Part shown: piece by piece, positions 17,326 through 25,699 of the stretch
Layout of the letters: the number at the start of each line of letters is the position of its first letter
How positions within the stretch are numbered: position 1 is the stretch's first letter
DNA from: Roseibium aggregatum
GTDB taxonomy: Bacteria; Pseudomonadota; Alphaproteobacteria; Rhizobiales; Stappiaceae
Assembly: GCF_017309185.1 (NCBI RefSeq)
Contig: NZ_JAEKJZ010000002.1
Location: 434,001-498,000 of the forward strand
DNA: 64,000 bases
Reading direction: 5' to 3'
The notes under the pieces: generated by a model
The model's input: only the letters and a program-made list of their open reading frames with translations
Database searches by the model: none
Told to the model about the DNA's origin: nothing
Made by a program: the position numbers and the translations under genes

Positions 17326-18423
17326 ATGAGCTTCACGAATGCACTTGGCCGCGGTCTCGCGGCCTTGCTCGCCGGCGTGTCACTGGCAGGCATCTCGACT
17401 TCGTCACAGGCGGAAGCCGATTTTTCGGGAAAAACGGTCGAATTCGTAATCCCGTTTGCGGAATCCGGCGGCTCCGCCCGCTGGGCCAACTTCTTCGCAC
17501 CGCTGTTAAGCGAAGCCCTGCCCGGCAAACCGACGGTTGTCGTGCGCTATCGGCCCGGCGCGGGCTCCACGAAGGGCGCAAACTGGTTTCAGCGTCAGAC
17601 GACCGATGACGGCACAGTGATCTTCGGATCGTCCGGCTCGACCCAGTTTCCCTATCTGCTCAACGATCCGCGCGTGAAATATGAATACAACGACTGGCAG
17701 GTCGTGCTGGCCTCGGGCGTTGGCGGCGTTGCCTATCTGCCGCCCGATATCGCCAGGAAGTTCGACGGCGACGCGAACGATCTCAAGGACATAGAGTTCA
17801 TCTGGGGAAGCCAGGGAGCGACTCGCCTCGATCTGGTGGCCAATCTTGCCTGGAAGATGCTGGGCATGAACGTCCAGCCGGTCTTCGGTGTCGAAGGACG
17901 CGGCGCGGGCCGCCTGATGTTCGAGCGGGGCGAAGCCAACATCGACTATCAGACCTCACCGGCCTATCTGAAGAGTGTCGTGCCGATGGTGGAGGCCGGC
18001 AGGGCGGTCCCGATGATGACCTGGGGCGGACTGGACGAGGACGGCAACATCGTGCGGGACCCGACCTTCCCGGACATTCCAACCTTCAAGGAAGTCTGCG
18101 AAGCGACCGAGGGCTGCGAAACCTCAGGCACCGCCTGGGAGGCCTGGAAGGCCTTCTTCATTGCCGGGTTCCCGGCTCAGAAAATGGTATTCTTGCCTCA
18201 AACCGCGTCCGAGGACGTGGTTGCCGCCTACGAGAAGGCTTTCAAGGACATCATCGCACGCCCCGATTTCAAGGAAATCTCGTCCGTAACCCTGGGCGTT
18301 TACCCGCAAATGACGGGCACTGCCGCCGACAAGGCCAAGAAACTGGCGACCAATGTCCCGGCCGAAGCGAAAACCTATGTGGTTGACTGGCTTGAAACCG
18401 ACTACGGCGTTTCGCTGAAATAA
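17326..18423 (+). CDS. Tripartite tricarboxylate transporter solute-binding protein (TctC/Bug)
   Basis: This 365-residue periplasmic protein has a signal peptide (residues 1-31, ending SSQAEA). The mature start, DFSGKTVEFVIPFAESGGSA, and VVRYRPGAGSTKGANWF match TctC/Bug proteins, which bind carboxylates for TctA/TctB permeases. It is longer than typical members (about 325) and contains a Cys pair, VCEATEGC, which could form a disulfide. GGGAGG precedes the ATG. A stem-loop separates it from the permease gene, a common device for keeping binding-protein mRNA abundant. The substrate is unknown. Confidence 0.9.
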   Translation: MSFTNALGRGLAALLAGVSLAGISTSSQAEADFSGKTVEFVIPFAESGGSARWANFFAPLLSEALPGKPTVVVRYRPGAGSTKGANWFQRQTTDDGTVIFGSSGSTQFPYLLNDPRVKYEYNDWQVVLASGVGGVAYLPPDIARKFDGDANDLKDIEFIWGSQGATRLDLVANLAWKMLGMNVQPVFGVEGRGAGRLMFERGEANIDYQTSPAYLKSVVPMVEAGRAVPMMTWGGLDEDGNIVRDPTFPDIPTFKEVCEATEGCETSGTAWEAWKAFFIAGFPAQKMVFLPQTASEDVVAAYEKAFKDIIARPDFKEISSVTLGVYPQMTGTAADKAKKLATNVPAEAKTYVVDWLETDYGVSLK

Positions 18424-18428
18424 GTCCC

Positions 18429-18454
18429 GCGGGTTCCGTCTGGGCGGAACCCGC
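18429..18454 (+). other. Stem-loop between binding-protein and permease genes
   Basis: GCGGGTTCCG (18429-18438) and CGGAACCCGC (18445-18454) form a perfect 10-base stem with a 6-base loop. It lies five bases after the TctC stop and 23 bases before the TctAB start. There is no T run, so it is more likely an mRNA-stabilising or partly attenuating hairpin than a full terminator. Confidence 0.75.
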
Positions 18455-18477
18455 CCCTCATTGACTACAGGATAATT

Positions 18478-20493
18478 ATGGAACTGGTCGCAACCGCGCT
18501 ACCGGCGCTGGGGGAAGCATTGTCGCTCATCTTCCAGCCCGCCCAGTTGGGATTTCTTCTGATCGGCGTGCTGCTCGGGCTATCGGTCGGCGTCTTTCCG
18601 GGTCTCGGAGGCATCGCAGGCCTGAGCCTCGTTCTGCCTTTCATGTTCGGCATGGATCCGGTCTCCGGTCTTGCGCTCATGGTCGGCCTGATCGCCGTCG
18701 TTCCGACTTCGGACACCTTCGCATCCGTTCTGCTTGGAATTCCGGGATCCACGGCAAGCCAGGCCACGGTTCTCGACGGATTTCCCCTCGCCAGGAAGGG
18801 CGAGGCGGCCAGAGCACTTTCCGCCGCCTTCGTGTCGTCTCTTTTCGGCGGCCTGTTGGGCGCCTCCGTCCTGACCTTTTTCATCTTGATCGCGCGACCG
18901 CTGGTGCTGGCCTTCGGCCTGCCGGAAATGCTGATGATCACCCTGCTCGGCCTGTCCATGGTTGCGGTTCTGGCCGGGCGCATTGCGCTGAAAGGGATCG
19001 TCGCGGCCGGCCTCGGCCTGATGGTGGGGACGGTTGGCGAAGCCGGTGCCGGCGGATCCCTGCGCATGTCGACCTATGACGTTCCGTATCTGATCGACGG
19101 TTTCTCTCTGGTCATTGTCGGTCTGGGCATCTTCGCCATTCCCGAAATTGTCGCGCTCTTGCGCCAGGATCGGGCGATTTCCAGGACCGGCGGGCTGGGC
19201 AAGGGCTGGCTTCACGGGCTCAAGGACTGGCTCTCCAATTTCTGGCTGTCCGTGCGGTGTTCCCTGATCGGCGTCACTGTCGGCGTGATCCCCGGGCTCG
19301 GCGGTTCGGTGGTCGACTGGATCGCCTATGGCGCCACTGTCCAGACCTCCAAGGACAAGTCACAGTTCGGCAAGGGCGATATCCGGGGCGTGATCGGTCC
19401 GGAATCGTCAAATAACGCGAAGGAAGGCGGCGGCCTGGTGCCGACGCTGATTTTCGGCATCCCCGGGTCCGGGAGCATGGCCGTCTTTCTCGGCGGGCTC
19501 GCTCTTCTCGGCTACGATGCCGGACCGCACATGGTCCGTTACGAACTTGACCTCACCTACACGATTGTCTGGTCGCTGGCGCTTGCAAATGTCATCGGCG
19601 CCGGATTGTGCATCGTCCTTTCCGGTCAGATTGCCAAGCTGACGACGATACGCTTCACACTCGTCGCCCCTTTCCTGTTCATGGTGATCGCCTTCGCGGC
19701 CTTCCAGTCGCGCCAGTCCCTCGGCGATCTCGTCTCTCTCATGGCGATCGGTGTCATCGGGATTTTCCTGCGCCGTTTCGACTGGTCGCGCCCCGCTTTT
19801 CTGATCGGCTTCGTGCTCTCCCACCAGGCCGAAAACTTCTCGAACATGGCCAATCAGATCGCGGGCGCGAAATTCCGCCAATCGTTCGAGGCAGGCATCC
19901 AGTATATTGCCTCTCCGATCGTTCTCATCATCCTGACCCTGACGGTACTTTCCGTTGTCATCGGTATCCGTCAAAGCAAGCATATTCTCGGCAACGGCCA
20001 TCCAGTTCACGGTGGCAAGAAGGCACCGATCGTCTTTCTCCTGTGCGTTACCGGTTATCTGCTGGCGGCCTTTTTCAACGCGGCCTCCATCAGTCTTGTG
20101 AGCGACAAGATCTTTCCGCTGACGATCGGCGCCGTGTCGCTGGCCGGCTGCCTGGCACTTCTGGTACGCATGATGCTGTCGCCCGAAACCGACCCGGTCT
20201 TCACCGACTACGAACGCGGCGGCGAAGACGGACAAGCTCCCCACGGGCTCTGGGCAACTCTGGCCTGGTTCGGCTTCCTGCTTCTCCTGTCCGCCCTTTT
20301 CGGCTTCATCATCGCCCTGACGGTCTTTTTCCTCGCATTCCTGCGCATCCGCGCCGCGGTCAGCTGGTTGACCACCTTCATTCTAACCACCGCTGCGATC
20401 GCCTTCATCTGCCTGCTCGGCGGACTGCTCGGCCGGGACTTCCCACCCGGGCTTCTGCAATCCTACGTCAACCTGCCATGGCCACTGACATGA
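18478..20493 (+). CDS. TctA-TctB fusion, tripartite tricarboxylate transporter permease
   Basis: This 671-residue membrane protein is longer than the usual TctA of about 500. Residues 1-500 are TctA-like: LGLSVGVFPGLGGIAGLSL and VGVIPGLGGSVVDW are the two internal copies of the family motif, and GPESSNNAKEGGGLVPTL is highly conserved. The extra 170 residues hold four hydrophobic segments, with WATLAWFGFLLLLSALFGFI resembling TctB. Both permease subunits thus appear to be one chain, and no separate tctB is seen. The stop overlaps the PrpF gene start (ATGA), coupling import to metabolism. Confidence 0.9.
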   Translation: MELVATALPALGEALSLIFQPAQLGFLLIGVLLGLSVGVFPGLGGIAGLSLVLPFMFGMDPVSGLALMVGLIAVVPTSDTFASVLLGIPGSTASQATVLDGFPLARKGEAARALSAAFVSSLFGGLLGASVLTFFILIARPLVLAFGLPEMLMITLLGLSMVAVLAGRIALKGIVAAGLGLMVGTVGEAGAGGSLRMSTYDVPYLIDGFSLVIVGLGIFAIPEIVALLRQDRAISRTGGLGKGWLHGLKDWLSNFWLSVRCSLIGVTVGVIPGLGGSVVDWIAYGATVQTSKDKSQFGKGDIRGVIGPESSNNAKEGGGLVPTLIFGIPGSGSMAVFLGGLALLGYDAGPHMVRYELDLTYTIVWSLALANVIGAGLCIVLSGQIAKLTTIRFTLVAPFLFMVIAFAAFQSRQSLGDLVSLMAIGVIGIFLRRFDWSRPAFLIGFVLSHQAENFSNMANQIAGAKFRQSFEAGIQYIASPIVLIILTLTVLSVVIGIRQSKHILGNGHPVHGGKKAPIVFLLCVTGYLLAAFFNAASISLVSDKIFPLTIGAVSLAGCLALLVRMMLSPETDPVFTDYERGGEDGQAPHGLWATLAWFGFLLLLSALFGFIIALTVFFLAFLRIRAAVSWLTTFILTTAAIAFICLLGGLLGRDFPPGLLQSYVNLPWPLT

Positions 20494-21605
20494 CACAGAA
20501 AGCCGTTCCCTTCCTCTTCATGCGCGGCGGAACCTCAAGAGGTCCCTATTTTCAGCGTAAGGATCTCCCGGCAGACCTGGACCGGCTGTCCCAGGTTCTG
20601 ATTTCGGTGGTCGGTTCGGGCTGTTCCACCAACATTGACGGTCTCGGAGGCGGAACGGCGGTGACCACCAAGGTTGCCATGCTCAGTCCGTCGGAACGCC
20701 CGGGCGCGGATGTCGACTATTTCTTCGCTCAGGTCAGCGTCGAGGACCAGTTCGTCGACTATTCGCCGACCTGCGGCAATATCCTTGTCGGCGTCGGCCC
20801 CGCAGCCATTGAGATGGGCATCGTTCCTCCCGCCGGAGACCAGACACCCGTCCGCATTCACTCGGTCAACACCGGTGCCCAGGTCGAAGCGCTGGTACAG
20901 ACGCCCGGCGGCAGGGTCAACTACGAAGGTGACATCGCCATCGCCGGCGTTCCGGGTGGCGCCGCACCGGTGGCATTGAATTTTCTCGACGTGGTCGGCT
21001 CGCGGACGGGCGCGCTTCTGCCGACAACCAAGGCCTGTGAGACCATCGAAGGTTACGAAGTCAGTTGCGTCGACGTGGCAATGCCCATGGTGATCGGCCG
21101 GGCCGGGGATTTCGGCGTCACCGGATATGAGTTGCCCTCCGAACTGGATGCCAACGCCAGCCTTTTGAAGCAGATCGAAACCGTCAGGCTGGAGGCAGGA
21201 CGGAAAATGGGCCTCGGAGATGTCAGCTCTTCGGTAGTTCCGAAATTCGGGCTGATCTCGGAAGCCCGCTCGGGCGGGCATTTCAGCACACGCTATTTCA
21301 TGCCCTGGAAATGTCATCCAACGCTGGCCGTTACCGGCTCGCAATGTCTCGCGGCCTGTTCGCTCATTCCCGGTTCCATTGCGGAGGGGATCGCGCGCCC
21401 CGTGACAGCCTCGCCCGCCCTGCTTTCGATCGAGCATCCCGCCGGGTTGATGGAAGTCACGGTGACCTTTGAGCGAACGGAAAGCGGCGTGAAATTTATC
21501 TCTGCCGGTTTGGTGCGAACGGCACGGCTGATTGCCCGCGGCGAAGTCATGGTTCCGGAGAACGCTCTCGCCGGCTCGAACGACACTCGGGAGATTACGC
21601 AATGA
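20490..21605 (+). CDS. PrpF-family isomerase, 4-oxalomesaconate tautomerase-like
   Basis: This 371-residue protein starts at ATG 20490, overlapping the permease stop; ATG 20478 is an in-frame alternative. FLFMRGGTSRGPYFQ is the PrpF/GalD signature, and GSGCSTNIDGLGGGTAVTTK, YSPTCGNILVGVGP and MPWKCHPTLAVTG follow. The fold is that of diaminopimelate epimerase, with acid-base Cys or Lys residues. Known members move double bonds: PrpF in 2-methylaconitate, GalD in 4-oxalomesaconate of gallate breakdown. There is no 2-methylcitrate gene nearby, so the oxalomesaconate type or a related tricarboxylate fits better. It overlaps the next gene by four bases. Confidence 0.88.
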   Translation: MTQKAVPFLFMRGGTSRGPYFQRKDLPADLDRLSQVLISVVGSGCSTNIDGLGGGTAVTTKVAMLSPSERPGADVDYFFAQVSVEDQFVDYSPTCGNILVGVGPAAIEMGIVPPAGDQTPVRIHSVNTGAQVEALVQTPGGRVNYEGDIAIAGVPGGAAPVALNFLDVVGSRTGALLPTTKACETIEGYEVSCVDVAMPMVIGRAGDFGVTGYELPSELDANASLLKQIETVRLEAGRKMGLGDVSSSVVPKFGLISEARSGGHFSTRYFMPWKCHPTLAVTGSQCLAACSLIPGSIAEGIARPVTASPALLSIEHPAGLMEVTVTFERTESGVKFISAGLVRTARLIARGEVMVPENALAGSNDTREITQ

Positions 21606-23287
21606 ATGATAAAGCGGACCACGGCCACCGGATATACGACATGCTGGCGCGTGTTTTCATCAACGAAGGCGTTTCGACCTGCTTCGCCCTCCTTGGAGAT
21701 GCCAACATGGCCTGGGCAACCCGTCTGGCGGACGCCGGCTGTCGGATGATCTACGTCCGTCACGAACATTGCGCGGCGGCGGCGGCCATGGCCTATGCTC
21801 GCAAGACCGGGGAGACAGGGGTGGCGACGGTGACCTGCGGGCCCGGACTGACCCAGCTCATGACGGCCTTGCCCGCCGCCGTTCGCGCGCGCCTGCCGCT
21901 GGTGATATTCGCCGGCGAGGCCCCCTTGAAGAATGCCTGGTACAATCAGGGTATCGACCACGCCCCCTTCATTACCGCAACCGGCGCCGCCTATCTGCCG
22001 CTTCATCTGCCCGAAAGAATGGCGGAAGCCACCAGAGATTCCTTTCTGCAAGCCCGCAGAGAACGGCGGCCGGTCGTCCTCGGCGTCCCGTTCGATCTCC
22101 AGGCCCGGTCCTGGCCCGGACAGCTGGAACTGCCGGTCCCCGCGCGGCAAATTCAGCCAAGGCTGTCCCCCGTTCCTCCCAATGAAGACGACCTGGAACA
22201 GGCCGCCGAACTGGTGGAGAGCTCCAGACGCATCATCGTGATGGCCGGCATGGGCGCGGCCGAAGCGGGCGCCGCCGCGGCCTGCCGGGCGCTGGCTGCA
22301 CGTTGCGACGGTCTGCTGGCGACCACGCTTCCAGCGCGCGGTCTGTTTCACGATGATCCCTATTCGCTCAATATCGCGGGAGGGTTTTCAAACCGCGTCG
22401 GCAGGGAGTGCTTTTCGGAGGCGGACCTGGTGATCGCCGTCGGCTGCTCCCTGGCCCATCACAATTCGGACGGAGGCAAGCTCTGGCCCAAGGCCAAGGT
22501 GCTGCAGATCGACACCGATCCGGTTTCCGTCAGCCAGGGACGCCTTGCGGCGGAAGCCCATCTGCGCGCGGACGCGAAACTCGGAGCTTCGGCCCTGAGC
22601 GAGTCTCTCAGGCAACGGGTTCCGGACTGGCGGAGCCCCGCTCTGGCGCGGCGCATCGCAACGGCCCCCGCGGACGACACGGAATTCGCCATCGAACCGA
22701 ACGTTCACGATCCCCGGGACGCGGTAACCGCCCTGGAGGCGGCGCTGCCCGCCGACTGGCAAATCGTGAATTCCTCCGGGCACTGTTCCTACTTTTTCGC
22801 GCAGATGCCTTCGCGTCCCTACGAGAAGTTTCTGACGATCCGGGAATTCGGAGCGATCGGAAACGGCATTTCCTTCGCCATGGGCGTCGCGGCGGCTCAC
22901 CCGGACGATACAATTGCGCTCTTTGACGGCGACGGCAGCCTGCTCATGCACATCCAGGAACTGGAAACCATATGGCGCCACAAGATGAAAATTCTGATCA
23001 TCGTCCTGAACGACGGTGCCTACGGATCGGAAATTCACAAGCTGCGTGCCGAGGGCCTCTCGGACGAAGGGGCTGTTTTCGGCCGTACCGATCTCGCCGC
23101 CATCGCCCGCGGCTTCGGTGTGGCGGGGCAAACGGTCGATAACCTGGGATCTCTGCCGGAGCTTGTCCGTGCCTTTCAGTCCGGGGGCGGCGTGGCGGTC
23201 TGGGATATTCCGATCTCCGACAAGGTGGTCTCGCCTGTCATTCAGCGGGCCCATCCGAAACTTCCGGTATCCAGCCCGGTTCAGTGA
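21602..23287 (+). CDS. Thiamine pyrophosphate-dependent enzyme (acetolactate synthase/decarboxylase family)
   Basis: This 561-residue enzyme has the three domains of the family. The N-terminal PYR domain holds the cofactor-activating Glu at about residue 55 (YVRHEHCAAAAAMAYA), the central domain has VIAVGCSLAHHNSDGGKLWP, and the C-terminal domain has the TPP/Mg motif from FDGDGSLLMHIQELE to LNDGAYGSE. Members decarboxylate or ligate 2-oxoacids. The pocket residues do not let me separate decarboxylase from carboligase. It is coupled to the PrpF gene and probably handles the 2-oxoacid formed downstream. Its stop overlaps the end of the convergent LysR gene by seven bases. Confidence 0.88.
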   Translation: MNDKADHGHRIYDMLARVFINEGVSTCFALLGDANMAWATRLADAGCRMIYVRHEHCAAAAAMAYARKTGETGVATVTCGPGLTQLMTALPAAVRARLPLVIFAGEAPLKNAWYNQGIDHAPFITATGAAYLPLHLPERMAEATRDSFLQARRERRPVVLGVPFDLQARSWPGQLELPVPARQIQPRLSPVPPNEDDLEQAAELVESSRRIIVMAGMGAAEAGAAAACRALAARCDGLLATTLPARGLFHDDPYSLNIAGGFSNRVGRECFSEADLVIAVGCSLAHHNSDGGKLWPKAKVLQIDTDPVSVSQGRLAAEAHLRADAKLGASALSESLRQRVPDWRSPALARRIATAPADDTEFAIEPNVHDPRDAVTALEAALPADWQIVNSSGHCSYFFAQMPSRPYEKFLTIREFGAIGNGISFAMGVAAAHPDDTIALFDGDGSLLMHIQELETIWRHKMKILIIVLNDGAYGSEIHKLRAEGLSDEGAVFGRTDLAAIARGFGVAGQTVDNLGSLPELVRAFQSGGGVAVWDIPISDKVVSPVIQRAHPKLPVSSPVQ

Positions 23288-24174
23288 TTGTCCCTGAGGC
23301 AGGCCCGGATGATCTCCAGAAGCCGGGTGGCCGGGCGCGAAAGCGGAAGCCCCTTGCGGGTCACGACCCCAAGCGTTCTCTGCATTTTCACGTCGGAAAA
23401 GGGAAGTGCCTTGAGCTGCGCCCCGAAGAGACCGGACGTCAGCGACGGCAATACGGTCAGCGCCACCCCTTCCGCGACAAGGCGCATGGCCATGGCGGAA
23501 TTCTGAACCTCGTAACGCCAGACGAATTCCGAGCTGTGTTCGCCCAGGGCTTCGTCGATCAGTTTGCGGTTGGTCGACTGGGTCTTGATGCGGACGAAAT
23601 CGAGGCCGGAAAGATCGGCCCGGGTGATGCTGTCTCTGGAGGCGAGCGGATGATCGCAAGGCACCAGGAGAACATAGGGTTCTGTGTAGATCTCCTCTAT
23701 GTCCAGATCCCAATGCCGCGCTCCGACGACGGATATGCCGAACTCGACCTCGCCTTCCTGCACAAGCTCGTAGATCCGCGCCACAGGCTGGTCTTCAAGC
23801 TGAACGCTCACATTCGGACATTCGCAAGAGAATGTTTTCAAGATGGAAGACAGATAACAATAGGCGAAGGTCGGCAGACAGGCGAAGCTGAGCTCTTCCT
23901 GTTTGGCCCGTCCCCGCTGCCGCAGGCCCGAATAGGCATCGGCCAGCTGGCGCAGGTCGCGGCGGACCTGGGGAAGAAGTTTCTGCCCCTCCTTCGTCAG
24001 CGACACTTCCCTGGTGGTCCGCACGATGAGTTGCACGCCAAGATCCGCCTCCAGTTTGCGGATCCGGTGGCTGAGCGCGGTCTGCGACAGGTTCAGATAG
24101 GACGCCGCCTTGCCGAAGCTTCCCAGTTCGGCAACGGCAACAAATGCCTCAAGACCCAGATAGTCTGTTCTCAT
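23281..24174 (-). CDS. LysR-family transcriptional regulator
   Basis: This 297-residue regulator starts at ATG 24174, nine bases after AGGAG; an upstream in-frame TTG is less likely. The HTH region is YLGLEAFVAVAELGSFGKAA, then LSQTALSHRIRKLEADLG, and a full effector domain follows. It is convergent with the TPP-enzyme gene and divergent from the signal-less binding protein (24236). It may regulate the TctC-TctAB-PrpF-TPP set, the divergent gene, or both. Confidence 0.9.
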   Translation of the reverse strand: MRTDYLGLEAFVAVAELGSFGKAASYLNLSQTALSHRIRKLEADLGVQLIVRTTREVSLTKEGQKLLPQVRRDLRQLADAYSGLRQRGRAKQEELSFACLPTFAYCYLSSILKTFSCECPNVSVQLEDQPVARIYELVQEGEVEFGISVVGARHWDLDIEEIYTEPYVLLVPCDHPLASRDSITRADLSGLDFVRIKTQSTNRKLIDEALGEHSSEFVWRYEVQNSAMAMRLVAEGVALTVLPSLTSGLFGAQLKALPFSDVKMQRTLGVVTRKGLPLSRPATRLLEIIRACLRDNH

Positions 24175-24235
24175 GAACGGCTGCTCCTCTCCCAAAAAGC
24201 CGCTTTAATCGTCTCACCCGACGCAGGAGGAACGA

Positions 24236-24961
24236 ATGAACCCAACGTCAGACATCGCGGCCCTGCTCGCGCCTTCCTCTACCCTGCGCGTCGGCATCAA
24301 CATGTCCAACAAGCTGCTGGTCAGCGGGACCGACGAGGAAGGAAATCCGTTCGGCGTGTCGCCTGATGTCGGCAAGGCAATCGCCGACCGCCTTGGCGTT
24401 CCCGTCACCTACGTGCCCTACCCGTCTCCCGGCGCTGTCGCGGATGCCGCGGACAGGAACGAGTGGGATATTGGCAATATCGGTGCGGAACCGGAGCGGG
24501 CCAAGACGATTTCCTTCACAAGTCCCTATTGCGAGATCCAGGCAACCTTTCTGGTCCGCGCGACCGTTTCCCATACCCGCGCAGCCGAACTCGACCGCCC
24601 GGACATCCGCATCGCGGTCAAGGATCGAACGGCCTACGGCCTCTGGCTCCAGCGTAACTTCACGCGGGCCCGTCTCGTTCTCGTCGACCCTGGCAGCGAT
24701 CCGTTTCAGGTGTTTCGCGAACAAGGTCTTGAAGCCCTTGCCGGATTGCGGTCGGGCCTTTCCAGAGACATGGCCGGATGTCCTGACTGCCGCCTGCTGG
24801 AAGATGCATTCACTTCCGTAAGACAGGCGGTTGGAACGCCGACGAGGAACGCGGCAGCCCTGCCCTGGCTTCAGAAAGCGGTCGACGATCTCAAGTCTTC
24901 CGGCAAGATCCGGGAGTTCATCGACCGGCACGGCGCAAACGGGCTTTCCGTGGCGCCCTAG
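24236..24961 (+). CDS. Family 3 solute-binding-type protein lacking a signal peptide
   Basis: This 241-residue protein has the family 3 (amino-acid type) binding-protein pattern: TLRVGINMSNKLLVSG, GVSPDVGKAIADRLGVPVTY, EWDIGNIGAEPERAKTISFT and a C-terminal LKSSGKIREFIDRHG. The N-terminus, MNPTSDIAALLAPSSTLRV, has no hydrophobic core or cleavage site, and a strong AGGAGG sits six bases upstream, so an extended start is unlikely. It should therefore be cytoplasmic. No ABC permease or ATPase of this type lies nearby. It may sense or buffer a ligand, or act as an enzyme on the fold (cyclohexadienyl-dehydratase-like proteins share it). It stands opposite the LysR gene. Confidence 0.82.
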   Translation: MNPTSDIAALLAPSSTLRVGINMSNKLLVSGTDEEGNPFGVSPDVGKAIADRLGVPVTYVPYPSPGAVADAADRNEWDIGNIGAEPERAKTISFTSPYCEIQATFLVRATVSHTRAAELDRPDIRIAVKDRTAYGLWLQRNFTRARLVLVDPGSDPFQVFREQGLEALAGLRSGLSRDMAGCPDCRLLEDAFTSVRQAVGTPTRNAAALPWLQKAVDDLKSSGKIREFIDRHGANGLSVAP

Positions 24962-24983
24962 CATCGGACGTCTGGAACCGAAC

Positions 24984-25637
24984 CTAAAGAACCTTCTCAA
25001 GAAACGCTGCCGTTCTCTCATGCGCGAGATCGGCGGCCTCCGGCACATATGTGGGACGAGCGTCATTGGCGAAGGCATGGCCCGCCTCATACATGTGAAC
25101 TTCAAGCTCCGGCAGATAGGCCTTAACCTCTTCGAGCATTTCCGAAGGCACATGATCGTCCGTGGTACCGAAATGTCCGAGCACCGGCGCCTTCAAGGGA
25201 CTGTCGAGATATTGCGGCAGACGGGTTCCGTAAAAGGACACCGCACCGGCCACATCCAGTTTCTGCGCGCAGCGGATGGCCAGCCCCCCTCCCCAGCAAA
25301 AACCGATCGCAACGACCTTGCCGCCTTTCGATTTCAGATACTCGACCGTAGCTCCGACATCCGTCATCGTCTCCGAGAGATCGGACGCAAGCATCAGGTC
25401 CCGTCCCTTGAGAGCCTGATCGAAAGGAATGACCGCACCGCGTTCCTTGCGGTCGAAGAGGGCGGGGATCGCCACTTCGTAGCCGAGTTTGGCATAGTGC
25501 CCGGCAACGCTCTTCAACTGGTCCGTGACCCCGAAAATTTCCTGGAGGATGACAATACCGCCTTTCCTGGTCCCTTCCGCCGGCTCGATCCAGCATTCGA
25601 ATTGGTGGCCATCGGCCGCGGTTAAAGTCGTCATCAT
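24984..25637 (-). CDS. Dienelactone hydrolase family protein
   Basis: This 217-residue alpha/beta hydrolase is the last gene of the LigI/TRAP operon. The start ATGATGACG at 25637 follows GGGAA. The nucleophile elbow is GFCWGGG with Cys in place of Ser, as in carboxymethylenebutenolidase; Asp in TTDDHVP and His in YEAGHAFAND complete the triad. GGIVILQEIFGVTDQLKSVA is the usual N-terminal region with the family Glu. Known members open dienelactones to maleylacetate. Together with a LigI-like lactonase and an importer, it suggests breakdown of a lactone or pyrone compound. Confidence 0.92.
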   Translation of the reverse strand: MMTTLTAADGHQFECWIEPAEGTRKGGIVILQEIFGVTDQLKSVAGHYAKLGYEVAIPALFDRKERGAVIPFDQALKGRDLMLASDLSETMTDVGATVEYLKSKGGKVVAIGFCWGGGLAIRCAQKLDVAGAVSFYGTRLPQYLDSPLKAPVLGHFGTTDDHVPSEMLEEVKAYLPELEVHMYEAGHAFANDARPTYVPEAADLAHERTAAFLEKVL

Positions 25638-25699
25638 GTGTCGTTTCCCAACTGTTTGAACAATGAAACGGGACACCCTCGAAGGATGCCCCGGCTGTC

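Noticed and set aside
20490-21605. Assignment to the 2-methylcitrate (propionate) pathway as PrpF proper
   Set aside because: No prpB, prpC, prpD or acnD gene nearby; the context of TctAB and TPP enzyme points to another substrate.
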